This document shows, one piece after another, positions 1-12,131 of a stretch of DNA of 64,000 nucleotides (its first letter is position 1; each line of letters begins with the position of its first letter). The position numbers and the translations under genes were made by a program. Source of the stretch: Synchiropus splendidus (Eukaryota; Chordata; Actinopteri; Syngnathiformes; Callionymidae); NCBI RefSeq assembly GCF_027744825.2, contig NC_071340.1, positions 6,574,501-6,638,500 on the forward strand, written 5' to 3'. The notes beneath the pieces are model-generated. The model did not search any database. It worked only from the letters and a program-made list of their open reading frames with translations, and had not been told where the DNA came from.

Positions 1-511
1 TTGGGACGGTCTGTGGATGTCCTGCGTGGTGCAGAGCACCGGGCAGATGCAGTGCAAGGTGCACGACTCCGTCCTCTCTCTCACGCACGACCTCCAGGCG
101 GCCCGGGCGCTCACCATCATCTCGTCGGTGTTGGGGGTACTGGGGCTCATGGTTGTGATCGCCGGGGCGCAGTGCACCAACTGTATCCGCACCGAGTACG
201 TCAAGGCCCGAGTGGTGAACGCCGGAGGGGTCATCTACATCATCAGCGGTATCCTCGTGCTGATCCCCCTCTGCTGGATGGCCAACAACATCATATCGGA
301 CTTCTACAACCCGAACATGCCGCCGTCTAAGAAGCGGGAGATTGGCGCGGCGCTCTACATCGGCTGGGCGGCCACCGCGCTGCTGCTGATCGGAGGAGCG
401 CTGCTGTGCTGCTCCTGCCCCTCCAGCGCGAACTCTGGATACTCTGTCAAATACGCTCAAACCAAGCGAGCCACGCAGAATGGGGAATATGACAAGAGGA
501 ATTACGTGTAA
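1..511 (+). CDS. cldn5: claudin-5, 3' part (5' end outside window)
   Basis: Tight-junction four-transmembrane protein that seals the paracellular space, in mammals mainly in endothelium. The fragment reads in frame 2 from base 2. It opens inside the first extracellular loop with W-D-G-L-W-M-S-C followed by a second Cys, the claudin W-GLW-C-C signature. Three more membrane segments follow (about residues 34-55, 72-92 and 113-137 of the fragment), then a short cytoplasmic tail ending EYDKRNYV, where the final YV is the PDZ ligand. The GLWMSCVVQSTG and AALYIGWAATALL stretches match claudin-5 closely, and mammalian claudin-5 ends DYDKKNYV. No intron is seen, as is usual for claudin-5. The neighbouring cdc45 gene supports the call, since CLDN5 and CDC45 adjoin at human 22q11. 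Whether it is the teleost a or b copy cannot be decided. TAA stop at 509-511. Confidence 0.9.
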   Translation, partial: WDGLWMSCVVQSTGQMQCKVHDSVLSLTHDLQAARALTIISSVLGVLGLMVVIAGAQCTNCIRTEYVKARVVNAGGVIYIISGILVLIPLCWMANNIISDFYNPNMPPSKKREIGAALYIGWAATALLLIGGALLCCSCPSSANSGYSVKYAQTKRATQNGEYDKRNYV

Positions 512-1125
512 ACTCACTGGAAACTTTTTAAAAACTCTTTTTTGACGGACATTTTTTGCACCTGCATTTTGTATGAACCTCCAGTGGAGACGCCTCTGCT
601 CTCCCCCATGTAAGCGCAGACTACAATCCCATCATCCCTTCTTGTTTCCACGGGACAGTTTTTTTGGGGGAAAAAAAGACTTCTGGAGGTAGCTCACAAA
701 CAAAAAGGAGTATCTTTTTAGGTACCTGCTTTTGTAAGTCTTAATTAGTGTTCTCCTTTGTTGTAACTGTTTATGGAGTTCTGTTAAACTCGAAACATTG
801 TTGCTTTGCTTCGTTGTGCGTTGTCAGCACTTAAGTGTTCTGTTAAACTGCACTCCCACATTTCCTGTGATGGAACTGCACAAACACACTGGAGACATCA
901 AGCATGTCCTCAAACCAAAAGGACTTTTGCTTTTGTAGTGTGATGAAATTTGGACCTGTAGATTTCATAGCTGATGTCAGAACCCCATTTTTATTTCATC
1001 ATCAAACCCTCTTGTCTTTTTTGTTTATATTATGTTTGGTGTAAGGATTCCATGTCCTGGTGTAAAGATGCAATATTGTGTCATTTTATTAAAGTTGCAG
1101 TGTGTAAAATTCATTGACATGTAGT
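512..1125 (+). other. cldn5: cldn5 3' untranslated region with poly(A) signal
   Basis: AT-rich non-coding sequence follows the claudin stop codon. An ATTAAA variant poly(A) signal lies at 1088-1093 and a TG-rich stretch follows it, so the transcript probably ends near 1110-1125. The UTR end is inferred; only the hexamer is seen. Confidence 0.5.
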
Positions 1126-4100
1126 CATGGTGTGGATTCTGGGACGCCCTTCACAGTTGCCTACAGAAGCCGACCTGTTAATGTGAATCATATCACACGT
1201 CTACAAGTTGCAACTTGTTCCAATTTCTTTAATCATTTCATTTTTTGGTTACTCCAAATGCTCTCTGTATATTATATAATATTCTAGGCAGAAGTCACAT
1301 TCCACAACATCTGACATGAATCACTAATAAATAATCTCTGTTGAGGTTTTGAATTGAAAATATTTTTGGTCTTCCGGACCAAAATATCTTTCGATCTTTT
1401 TGGTTCCATAAATGGATCATTAAAATTCCTAGTATTACATTATAAAACACAACATAAGGTCATGGTGTGTACTCATCACAGCTAGTTAATTCCGTGTTGA
1501 CAGTCGAATACATTTGGATTTAGCAAACATTTATGTACTCAGCATTGGTGTTATACGTTATCTCTACAATAAATAAATACGCATCGGTGAATTGCATGGA
1601 AAAATCAGGAAACAATGTTTTTTTTCACAGTTGCTCTGTTTCTGATTAAAGATGATAGACTCCAGAGGAGTGGCATGGGAGGGAATTTGAGAGTAATTTG
1701 AAAGGAATTTGTGCAGACCAAATATAACAGAGTAGCTTTCCTGCTTTTTTCATCATGATACAAAGCTGTGAACATCATTTGACATGTCAGCGTTCACTGA
1801 CACAGCCAACAAATTTAAATTGAGACGGTTGGAAGGTTTTTGACAGAGGTGCGTATTCCCTTTCACTTCCAAGCATAGATGTCATATATCAACATATGTA
1901 TGATCTTATAATGTAACTATATCCCTCCAGTTTGACTTCTGGACATCTATGATGTCACGTTGGAAAATTCAGTATGAAACCGTTTAATTAATAGTCCTAA
2001 CTTTCTAGCCATATAGATCCAGAACAGTTAAGTTCAGGACAGAACTCACCATCTTCAAGATGATCAGGGGAACATGTTTATCTTCACAGACACGAAGCAG
2101 TTATCAGTGTGAGGTGGAGGATTTTTTTTTAAGGTTTCCAGACTCATTCGAGGTGTCTGCTCAACACAGTAATTAAGTAAGACTCAACCAGCAGAGAACT
2201 TGAATGCAGATGACTTCGCACACAAACACTCATCATTTCCACATCTCAAATGCACACCACACCGTCTTTTCTGAATTACTGCAACAGTACTGACAGTCAG
2301 CCTCAGATTATTCGATATTGTGACATATGAGGTTATACTTCGAAGTAAGTTAAAACACATGTCAAGTTAAACAGGATTACTATATTACGTGGCCCGTAAA
2401 CATGTCGGCAAATCCATCTGGATCCGACCTCCAAAGTGTAAATGTTCAGACCGGTGATAACCCCGGCATCGTGTAAACGCTGGAGATGGGACGCACTCCA
2501 TGGCAGATGAGTTTGTGCATGTCAACTACACCGAAATCCTACTGCGCATGCATTGCATTGAACACGACAATAATGGCTCTCACCTTTGTGAACCTCTGGC
2601 TTCTTGTCAAAGTTTTACAATGTATTTACATGCTCATTCCATGTATGGATTCCATGCTCAAAAAGAATATTTTACATAGACACATCACACGTACATATCA
2701 ATCTTCTCTTCTGAACACTTAACTGTGAGGTGTTTTTGCTGGGGAGGAGGAGGGAAGATAAGGCGTAGAACAGGATAGGTTATGTTCGGATCAAGGACGA
2801 GGCAGATAGACTGACCGGAATGCAAGCAAAACTGCTTGGTAATGTGTGGTCAGTCCAACAATGAGACAGGTTTGAGGCGAAGATGATCTGGCTGATCATG
2901 AGTATGTGGCTGCAGCTTATAACAGGAGGGACTGCCGGCCTGCTTAGAAGAAGTTGATGGATGTAGTTAGCAGGTATGTGTGTTGTTATTGATTCACTGC
3001 ACCAAAACAAATGATGGCCATTATGTTTTCATCGTTTCACAACATGGGATGATTATTTTTCTGTCTTTTACCACGAGAAAGTTTGACAGAGCAAAAGTGT
3101 AAACACTGCATCTTAAAAAAAATGATAGAAAACGATAGAAATAAAACAAATGTATACCTTGAACGTAACACTACTGTGGTGACATTTATAGCATATTCTT
3201 CGAGTGACCAAACAATGACGTTCTGCTTGACGCAGTTCCCACCATGAATCCATAAACCCCCACGGAGGGAGAGTATTTTGGTTAGCCATAGAAATCCAGA
3301 TGACAATGCCCATTCAACGAGAGTGGGGCTCAACTGTTCAACTTACAATACGCCGCAACCCCCACCCCAGCCTCTTTCAGACCACCCCCTCCTCTCCTTT
3401 CTGAGCTTCCCGTCAATGGAAGCCCTCAAATTAGTGTCCAGAAGAAGCTGCTGGAATCGTCTTCTTGCAAGTCACCACGTCTGCCCTTGTCGTGAGGGGA
3501 CTAGGATGAATGGCTCAGGCACAAAAGAAGACACCTTTTAGGCAATACATCCGCACCTCTCCCAACTTTATCTTCATATTGGTTTTATGTGTGTTGCAAC
3601 ATTGAAAATAAAGGTTTTCAGAAGTTGTTTGATCGGGGAAAAAAGATGGAAAAGCCCACAAAACATAATGCAGTGGATTAGAAAGGCTTATCCATACTTG
3701 TTTTGCTGGCCACTTAAGATTCTTAGCAGGTCATGTGTCCTCTCTCAAGTTGTAAATATGGTCATGAAGAAAGCTGGAATACAGTCAAGAAGGTGTGTGA
3801 GCCGTGTGTGACACATCGCTGGACAAGAGTGACTCAGGGTAAACTCATGGTCCATCTGGTCCTGAATGGTGAGAGAAGTTTTGGTAGTAGAAACGGAGTA
3901 GCCGTGGTGATGCATGAGTCAGAGGAGGGAAGAAATTGATGTCAGCCTTCTGAAACTCCGTTGAAACCGGATCTGAAATTAAATATTCACAGGCAGGTTC
4001 ACTCGCTGGTATTCCCAGAACATCAAAACGGCTCCTGCAACCGGTGTCCAAGGGGGTCCAGAAGCGTGACCATCCAGTATTTTGGGGGTGGAGAGGGGAG

Positions 4101-7100
4101 GGTTATTTGCGTGGGGTGAGGGGCTCTGTTGTAAATCCACTCCAATCCCTTTACATTAAGAGAAAAGCAGTTTTCGGGAACAGGATTACTGAGCGCCGTC
4201 GTGAGTGAGTCGGTGTTATTTTGGCAGATGTCCTCCATGTTCCCTGTGAATTTTACGTGCCTGTAATAAGAGGAAGCCCTTCGATGCGTGAGGCCACGGT
4301 TCTCAGTGAGGCTCTTGGAGAAGGATAGCATTAGAGCGTTCTGTATGACTGGCTCTTATAGAAGAAAAACACTGGGGACCAAAGATAATGCTGAACAAGT
4401 TAAAGAAACTCAAAACACATGGCCTACACAGGCGTCAAACTCAAGTCCCAGGGCCAAATCAATCCCGCCAAATACTTGATGCGACATCCACATGAATCCC
4501 TGAGAAAGCAATGTAGTACACATGCCAGGCCTGTGGCTGGCAGTGTAAGGCTGGCAGAGGAGTTGCTCACGGGCCGTTAAACATAGTCATATAAAATTTT
4601 CATATAACAACTATTTTGTCATGATTGGTTTTGTGATTCTTTTTTTTGTCACACCATTGGCAATCATTGGGAAAACTCAGCAATGAACCAATGGTAGCCC
4701 TTCTGGTTTTCAGAACATCAGCAGTATAGATGCTGATAGAATAATTAAAGACGTATTCACTCCGCGACTTGGTTTCACCGACTGTGGACCTTGTGAACAG
4801 GGTCTGGTAATGGCAAAAGAGAGTCGCTGGTGAGATGGAAAACTGTGTTCGGAAGCTAACCACACAGCAGGGTCATGCTAAAATCATCGTATATCGGATT
4901 CCATTTAAACAATGGGTACCAGTTGGTCATGAGTTGCGCGTGTTTGAATGTGTTTCAGATGTTCCCGACATGTCAAGAAATTGAAGTGTTTGCATCCACT
5001 TTTACCTGGGAATGTCTTGGGATTGTCAAAGTTAGGTTGGAGTGGGGTCGGTGTACGGTAAGACGACGAGCATAAGCTTGTCACATATGTCCAATAACAA
5101 GGGACCTGCAGGGAGCTGCTCCACGCCACTGTAAGCTAGTTAGAAATAGATCCAGGTGCTCCTGAGAGGTCATTGCTGATTCATCTCAGCATTTGTTGTT
5201 TGTGTCACTTCTCTAGTCAGCACTCAGAGGCTCACGAGGCCATGGGGGTGTGAGCGCAAGCGAAGGGTTAAATGTGTGTATGTGTAGCGGGTGTGGGGAG
5301 CACCTTTAAAAAAGGGCCTTCATTCCAAATAAGGCCAGCAACATCACTCAATGGGGGCTCGCCATGGTAACCAGTCAGGACCTGCAGTTGCTTGGCTACC
5401 ACAGCCTATAATGTGGTGGTATGGATGAGTCTCATAAAGGATCCAGCCGGCAGACATTCCTGCCAGCACGGACACATAGACAAAGTCGGGTGGAGGGATC
5501 TGCATGAGGCCTTGGAGAGGAGAGAAGAATCTGTCACAGAATTTGTTTCAATTACGGAGCCATCACTGCCAAAGATGTTGCTAATACGAACAATGGTGGA
5601 TCAAAGGAGCCAGAATGATCAATGCCAGCGGCTGCTGTTGGTGAAAGACGCCAAAACAGTCACAGCATTTCTTATAGAAATCGTGCACAGTTGGAAGACT
5701 CATGAACTTGACTGAGATGTGAGATCCTGGCGGGGAAGGTCGTGTGAGAAGTTGTTCATTCAAGTGCAACCGATCGTCGCTTTTTCTGGAGGCGGGGGGA
5801 TTAACTGAGGGTTGTGTCATTTCCCATGACTTGACCTTTAACCTCCGGAACTAGTCCTGGGTCAAGCATGCCGAAAGTCATGTCTCTCAACTGACCAACA
5901 CAAATCAGGATTGGTAGGATGCAGTAGGGCACTTAGTGGACTAATGTTTTTTCATAAAAAGTTCCCCTACATTTGTTTGTAATTTAAATTATTTTCCGTT
6001 TTTTCCAAATGAAAATAAAATATGTCTAATCGCCATTTTGCTCAGAAGCCATAACGTGAAATCTGGTGGTACCGATGACAACCAGAAATCCAAGATTAGA
6101 TTTGCATTGCACACATTTTGGGAAGACCCAGAAATCTGAGATGCCACAAGCTGAGTCTCTCTTAAAACAAGCTGGTGAGGCTCAGTATTTTGTTCAGCTC
6201 AAAACCATAAACATCAGAATTCGTATACAGTACCATCAATTATGATGGGCAGTACTTGGTTTTAAACATAGCCAAATGATTTCCAAGATTCCTAAAAAAA
6301 CATGGTTGCATCACCAAGACAAAGACTCAAAAAGACAAAATTCAAAGTGAAATAATATGAATATCTTTAGATGTTTCCCCTGAGTGAGTAACGTTAGTAG
6401 CAGCAGGTGAATCAGGTCTGGATGAATGTCGCAGATACTTCAGCCAGTAGTCAGCAGGTGGTTCAACGCTGAAGACAAACACAGCTTTGTTTACAGATTT
6501 AAAGACCTCATGAGGCAATTATGCCAGAAACACTGTGAGATAATGTGGTGAAGGAGGGAGATGAAACAGTGTGTAGTCTGAAAGTGGTGTGACTCACAAG
6601 CTCAGTAACACAAGCAAGTTTCCTGTGCAGCGGACAGTGGAACGGGAAGCAGGAAGGAACAGGGAGGGTGTGGGAACACGGAGCGATGTGAATCAGGACG
6701 AATGATAGAGCTAGTTGGTAACGTACCGCCACAGACAGGTGTCAGACAATGATATTTATCCACACATCACCTCATTCCTCCAGAAGAACAGAAACAAATA
6801 ATCCACATCAATTGGCAGGCACAAGGCTGGAGTTTTGGGGACAGTTTTTACACCCATCTACATTTTAGTTTAGTTGATAAGGTAGGTGTGAATTAGGTGT
6901 GAATGCTCAGCAAAATTGTACTGAGAAGCTGTTAGTATGATTGATATGCTACTTGCTACTAAACAAAAATCTATCACAGTATATAAAAATGTTAAATTAC
7001 TGTTTTGATTTTATCATGTTCTCACATGCATTTTTCTGGTCAGTGCAACCATTTCCGGGCATAAAATGATTTAGGCCAAAAAACAGATTTCTGCCAACAT

Positions 7101-10100
7101 ATGTAAAGAATATCAGCATGCCAAAGGCAGAACAACAACAACAACACTCATAAAAGTGACTTTCAATCAACATGGTATATCAGTGAAGACATGACTGCTT
7201 TCTTCAACACAGTCATTTTAACAGGATTTGAATGCACCATTGAATAGCTCATTGAAAAGGGGCTTAAGTACGTTCACATTTTGGAGCGCAATTCCTTCAG
7301 AAATTAACTTGTTTGGTTTAGTTTTATCCCCTTTTTTTTGCCAGCGGCTGATTGTTAGTCAGAACGCCTTCACTGTATGTCTCTGGTAATGAAGCAGTCA
7401 CAGTTTAATGCTTTGTACCATACATCGCCATCTTTCCCAATAAAAGATATTTTTGTCAGTTTTGTCTCATTTGTTACTCTAGATGGCAGACTTGTTTTAT
7501 TGCTTCAACTGAAATGTGTCTCTTACTCAAGAGCAGCTAGCTGTCAATGGTTCGGTAGAGGTGTGTGGTCAAGGCCTTGCTCTGCAACTCTGACCCACTT
7601 TTATAATCTAACATCTAACATTTGTCCAATAATATCTCACCAAGTTCCTCACTACAGTGTCTCCTCCTGCCCCTCAGTCACACTGGACGCACTTGCAGAG
7701 CGCAAGCAGCTGATCAAATAAGTAGCTTCACTGTTTCTTGTAAATACCCATAGAGGACCAATGCTTGTGAGATGTTTAAAATGTAGCACGAACAGCTGCA
7801 CAACTAAGGCTGCACCCGACTACAACTGCATTCAGTGGAAGCAAGGAGCTATACTTGTCAATCTGCATTCTTTTTCACTGCTGTGCTACTTCAGATGGGT
7901 TCAGTATGTTCTCCACTGGGTCCACAGAGGCTGGACTGTATGTCATGAGTGTGTTTACTTGACCAATCAGAGTTCAGATTCACCACATAAGGTCCGAATG
8001 GAGGCGTACGATTATGTCACTGTTTTTCAGTCCAGTGGTTGCCTGATCGGAAACTTGGTCAATAGAGGTTTGAAGAGAGAAGTTCTACTTTGTGGCACCT
8101 GTGGACATTGGTTGCTTTGGAGATGACTAGGCGGACGCAGCACTGGTCGGCATGCGGTGGGCTGTGGTCAGGCAGGGAGTCCGGAATCACACAGATCGGT
8201 TCTGATGTCATCTCTGATGGCACAAGCCAAATTTCACGAAAGCCTCAAGAGCAAGGCAGCAGAGGGAGGCGCTTGCACACCTGAGCTGTTTTCATTTTCT
8301 GTGTGCGTGTGTGAGCATGTTCTGCCATACATAAATCAAGACATGTCACCTTCTTCTGAGAACGTTTAGCCTAAAATGTCCTCACAAGATTCAGAGGGTG
8401 AAAAAGTCAGAAAAGGTAGTTTATTGTTACAAGACAAAACACCTCCTTGTGAGGACCTAAAGCCATGGTGGGCACCCACAAATCAAATCCTCAATTTGAG
8501 TATGAAGACTACAAAATAACTGGGTGTCATTATAACTGGTTTCAGTTTGCTTCAGAGTCCTTCTTCACGTTTGCCATGTCTTTGGGATGGTTAGGTTTAG
8601 GGTGAGAGCCTGGGGAAAGCATTAGTTATGCACAGTGAAATTGCATGATGGCTCCCACATTTGTTGACATGCTGCTGGTCTCTGTTAAGTTACGTTTTAG
8701 CGGCTAACTTTATTTACTTGTAACTTTATTTACATTTACTTTATTTAACTTTATTTATGAAGCAGTGTAACCACTGAGTTGCAGAGCTCCCTCCCACGCT
8801 CCTGGGGAGCTGGAGAGGTGCTTCCAGGTCAACCGAGAGGCAAGTCCTGGGTGTGCCGGGGCCCTCCTTCCAGTTACCCAGAACACCTCATCGGAGGGTC
8901 ATCCAGGAGGAACCTGCCAAGGTGAGCCTAACTAACAGCCTCCCCCTGACTGCAGCTAGTCAGCCAGAGCTTTATCTTCATTGCAGCAGGGAGTATTCCA
9001 CCCCTCGTACGAGTTGCCCCGGGGCCAAGGTTTTGGTTACCCATCTAGGTGACACAAACATGATGCATTTGTTTTATTTAATACACCAGCTCCCTCTGTT
9101 TAATGTTGTGCGAGGTTTGAGCTGGATTAAACATAAAGAGTGTTGACTCTGCGTTGGTGTGGCCAGTGCTCTAGAAACATTGTGCAATATGAGCTGATCA
9201 AATTCCAAAAATAACCAAAACAACTCTGTGCAATGTTTGATTTAAAGTGTAACAAAGATAAACAAAGCTGCTCTTTCTACATCTGCTCCAGTAAAAACAC
9301 GCGCCAGGAGAGAGTTCACAGAGTCATTAAACTATATTATCTGGAAACTCGATATTTATGAACTCTCCAGGACTTCGGCGCTGATTCGAACCACTCTTGC
9401 AACGTTAAGTGCTGCACAAAACATATGGAAGGATAAATCAGCACGCATGGACGGGTTTATTAGAAAAACAAGTGAGGGGAGAAGCGGAAGCAGGGGGGGA
9501 GCACTTATTTCATACTGGTCTGAGTGCGGTACATGATCTCACTCTCTAAATCATCACAGCAAAGCAGTTCAACACGTGAAGACGCACACGGAGGTGTGAT
9601 TGACAGCACTCTGATGAGTTGAAGAGGGAGGCCAGACAATAGCAGGAATGTCTGCGAGGGCTCGGCCGACATTTCTGATTCGACATGGTGACTAAACTAT
9701 AAGTGCTGTCAGTCTTTGTCTTCCAGCTACAAAACCAAAAGGTATGTGGAATTCAAACACTATATATCCGTTTTGGACTGCAAAAAAAGCACTAATATTT
9801 CAGGAAGACTGACATCAAGATATTTTATTTCACACCAAAGAGAGTTTGATGAGAAGAATCCCAAACAGAACTCTCAGATTTACAAAGTTTAGACCCATTT
9901 TTTGTAGTGCAATCTCACATAACGTACAAATATAAGTGGTACATTTTGGACAGCTATAATCTAAGTCACACATGAACACCTTTTAAATGCTGCTGTGTTC
10001 AACCTGCCTTTGTTCACTAGTGCTAACAAAAATACTAAACCCCCATGTAGAGAAGCAGGAAACAAAGCTACAAGAAATAAAACGTGTTGTTGTTTCAACG

Positions 10101-10299
10101 CCATTGATTGAGAAACCACTAGAAAAAAGGTCAAGACCCTGTGCTCCTGTGTTACCCCAGTACCTAACCTAACCTGGGCGATCAGAGGAGCACTCACTGT
10201 ATCTGGGCGGATCAATGTATTTTACTTTAAAATGAGAATTATGAGATTGAAGTAGTGGACTTGGACTTTAAAGTGAAAATTCTGCCAATTTCTGACCAG
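1126..10299. other. long intergenic spacer, no gene recognised
   Basis: About 9 kb between cldn5 and lipocalin A. All open frames here are short (under about 125 codons), lack flanking splice signals that would join them, and resemble no family I know. The only recognisable content is an interspersed element at 8378-8633 and a GC-richer stretch at about 8780-9050 that resembles decayed repeat sequence. Regulatory elements of cldn5 may lie here but cannot be called by eye. Confidence 0.5.
8378..8633 (+). mobile_element. teleost GTCCTCAC-type short interspersed element (MITE-like), copy 1
   Basis: The stretch begins GTCCTCACAAGA and contains AATCCTCAATTTGAG, then a TTAGGTTTAGGG-like core, and ends GCATTAGTTATG. 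A second copy in opposite orientation lies at 11921-12131, with the same order of blocks. The pattern resembles a common fish element I remember that carries GTCCTCAC ends and a TTAGGGTTAGG-like middle. It is non-coding. Naming the family would need a repeat-library search. Confidence 0.55.
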
Positions 10300-10530
10300 T
10301 GAATGATTACTGCTAAAATAAACTATTTGATTATAAAATATTTGTCTTGTGAAATTTGTACGGTGAACCACCTCTTGCCAAACACGGGGCACAATATCAC
10401 TCTGTTTATATAACAATTGGATGAGCCAAAAGTCCATGCAGCTGCATAAAAGGCTGTGGGTCTTTGCCACCGTCGTCCGTCGTCGCCCTCCACATTGAAG
10501 AAAGGGTCGTCGCTCACCAGTCTCCACATC
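10300..10530 (+). promoter_or_regulatory. lipocalin A promoter and 5' UTR
   Basis: A TATA-like box GCATAAAAGG lies at 10444-10453, which would place the start of transcription near 10475-10480 and give a 5' UTR of about 50 bases. The region is shared block by block with the promoter of lipocalin B (49102-49330, minus strand). Shared blocks include CCACCTCTTGCCAAAC, CACAATATCAC, a TGTTTAT forkhead-like core and the TATA block. The TATA position and transcription start are inferred; the similarity is directly visible. Confidence 0.65.
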
Positions 10531-11582
10531 ATGAAGGTGTTTTGCTGTGTTCTGCTCCTGGTTGCGGGGCTCGCTCTCGGCACCTCAGCCCCAGCACATG
10601 AGGACTGTCAAGAGCACACCAAGGTCATGCCTTTGAGCGACCTCTCTAAGGTAAATTTAAACTTCACTTTTTAACCCTGTTGATGTTGAAGGATTTCAAC
10701 TCAACATCAAGCAACCTTGTGCACAAGTGACTTAAATGCTGCTCAGGTCTGATGTGCTTTGTCCACTGAATAATTTCTCACAGCTGCACGGCAAGATGAA
10801 CTTCATCATGGGCTTCAATGGTCACAAACTTGAGAGACATGTCGTGGAGCTCATGAATAGTGGCACGATCCACTTGGCAGCAGCAGAGCACGGCGGTGTT
10901 ATTCTGACTCAGGAGCTCAAAGTGTACGTGTGAGAGTATTCTCAGTCTTCACCACGTTATTATTTGTCCTCATACGTGTCACTTCTTCCACAGAAATGGA
11001 ACCTGCATGCACCTTGTTATCAATGCCACTATCGAACATGATACAGCAGTTGGTAATATCAGTAAGTAATCCAGTTACATTTTTTGCTGAGATAGCAGAC
11101 CAGAGAATAACAACATCATTATTCATTCATAGTGGACGTTCTTACCAACCGGTACACACTGTACGAAAGCCCTGACGGCACCTTGGTGACGGCTGTGAAC
11201 AGCACCCACACAAAGGCCAAGACTTTCCTGAAAAGGTTCTCTGTTGATAAAGAGTTCGATGGGGAGGATGAGCTCAACACCCGATCTTTTTATGTGTTTG
11301 GTAAGACAAAGAACCCTGGAGTGGAGAAACTAGGGACTCCTCCTGTTGATGCTGTGCTGTTTCTCTTGCAGCTAATGAGAAAGTTGTGAGTGATGAAACA
11401 AAGGAGCACTTCAAGAAGCAGGCGGCCTGCCTTGGCTTCCACGACCCACCCTCCTTCATCTATGACGGCGTGACAGGTGCTTACCATTTTTTTTATAGTC
11501 ATGTCTGATGTCACAAGCATATTTATAAAGAAATGTCCTTGTACTCCCTGCAGATATATGTCCACCACCTGAAACCCACTAG
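10531..11582 (+). CDS. secreted lipocalin A (saxitoxin/tetrodotoxin-binding-protein-like, TBT-bp/alpha-1-acid-glycoprotein-like family)
   Basis: Small secreted ligand-carrier protein of the fish plasma lipocalin group. Exons: 10531-10650, 10784-10923, 10994-11061, 11133-11300, 11372-11476, 11554-11582, with intron phases 0,2,1,1,1 and a 209-aa product. A signal peptide occupies residues 1-20 (MKVFCCVLLLVAGLALGTSA). The mature chain has Cys in EDCQE, NGTC, AACLGF and DIC, sequons NGT, NAT and NST, and the family C-terminal block HFKKQAACLGF. The strand-A GxW motif is altered: the sequence has HGKM where GKW is expected. Two further points support the model: every junction is GT-AG, and the exon sizes of lipocalin B are almost the same. 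AATAAA lies at 11624-11629. An in-frame ATG at 10456 lies upstream of the predicted transcription start and was not used. Ligand is unknown; toxin binding is a property of some pufferfish relatives and is not implied here. Confidence 0.85.
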
Positions 11583-11623
11583 TTCAATCCAACCAGTCGC
11601 AGACTGCTCACGTGGAAACAAAG

Positions 11624-11629
11624 AATAAA
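11624..11629 (+). promoter_or_regulatory. poly(A) signal of lipocalin A
   Basis: Canonical AATAAA 42 bases past the stop codon, giving a very short 3' UTR. Confidence 0.7.
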
Positions 11630-11839
11630 AGGGACACATATGAAACCTCACAGTGCTTTGTTGTATTGTAGTTTTTGTTCTATGGGATTTTTAGAAATAC
11701 GGAGAGATTGTCAATGAATTGTAGCCATGATGTTCCTAAATTTTCTTTTCAATTTCATATATTGCCGCCACAGGATTGCCTTCATTTCAACACTGAAATG
11801 TGGAAAATCATTCATTTTTCACTTCTGAACTTACTCACA

Positions 11840-11905
11840 AGGTGCTGGAGTCAATCCCAGCCACTTGGCCTGAGAGGCAGGGGACACTTTGGACAGGACA
11901 CACAC
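11840..11905 (+). repeat. fragment of widespread teleost interspersed repeat
   Basis: GTGCTGGAGTCAATCCCAGC followed by GAGAGGCAGGGGACACTTTGG is a short piece of the same sequence family as 14885-15130 (the 'gctggagtc..cccagc..aggcaggg' module). Recognised from memory of fish genomes only. Confidence 0.45.
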
Positions 11906-11920
11906 ACGGTCGTGTTGCAC

Positions 11921-12131
11921 TGTTTTTGTGTGGACCTCTCATTGACATAATGCTATCATCAGCTTCTCCCTCCTGAACTTAACCACCCAATACACTCACC
12001 TTAACCAGGACTCTGAACCAAACTAAACCCAATTATAATGACCAAGTTATTCTATAAGTCTTCGTCCTCAAATTGAGGATTGGATTTGCGTGCACCAGCT
12101 TTTGTCAAGAATTGGTCCCCACAAGAGAGGA
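11921..12131 (-). mobile_element. GTCCTCAC-type short interspersed element, copy 2 (inverted)
   Basis: On the minus strand this reads TTGTGGGGACC...AATCCAATCCTCAATTTGAG...GCATTATGTCAATGAGAGG, matching copy 1 at 8378-8633 block for block. The GCATTATGTCAATGAG end is typical of the family as I remember it. With copy 1 it forms an inverted pair enclosing lipocalin A. Confidence 0.55.

Noticed and set aside
1..330. Frame-1 open frame over claudin
   Set aside because: Shadow of the claudin-5 frame; Arg/His-rich with no domain.
5392..5715. 107-codon plus-strand open frame
   Set aside because: Composition and lack of flanking splice sites or motifs suggest chance; no family recognised.
10456..10530. 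In-frame upstream ATG giving a 25-residue N-terminal extension of lipocalin A (also seen in B)
   Set aside because: It lies within about 10 bases of the TATA-like box and so before the expected transcription start, and it would bury the signal peptide.
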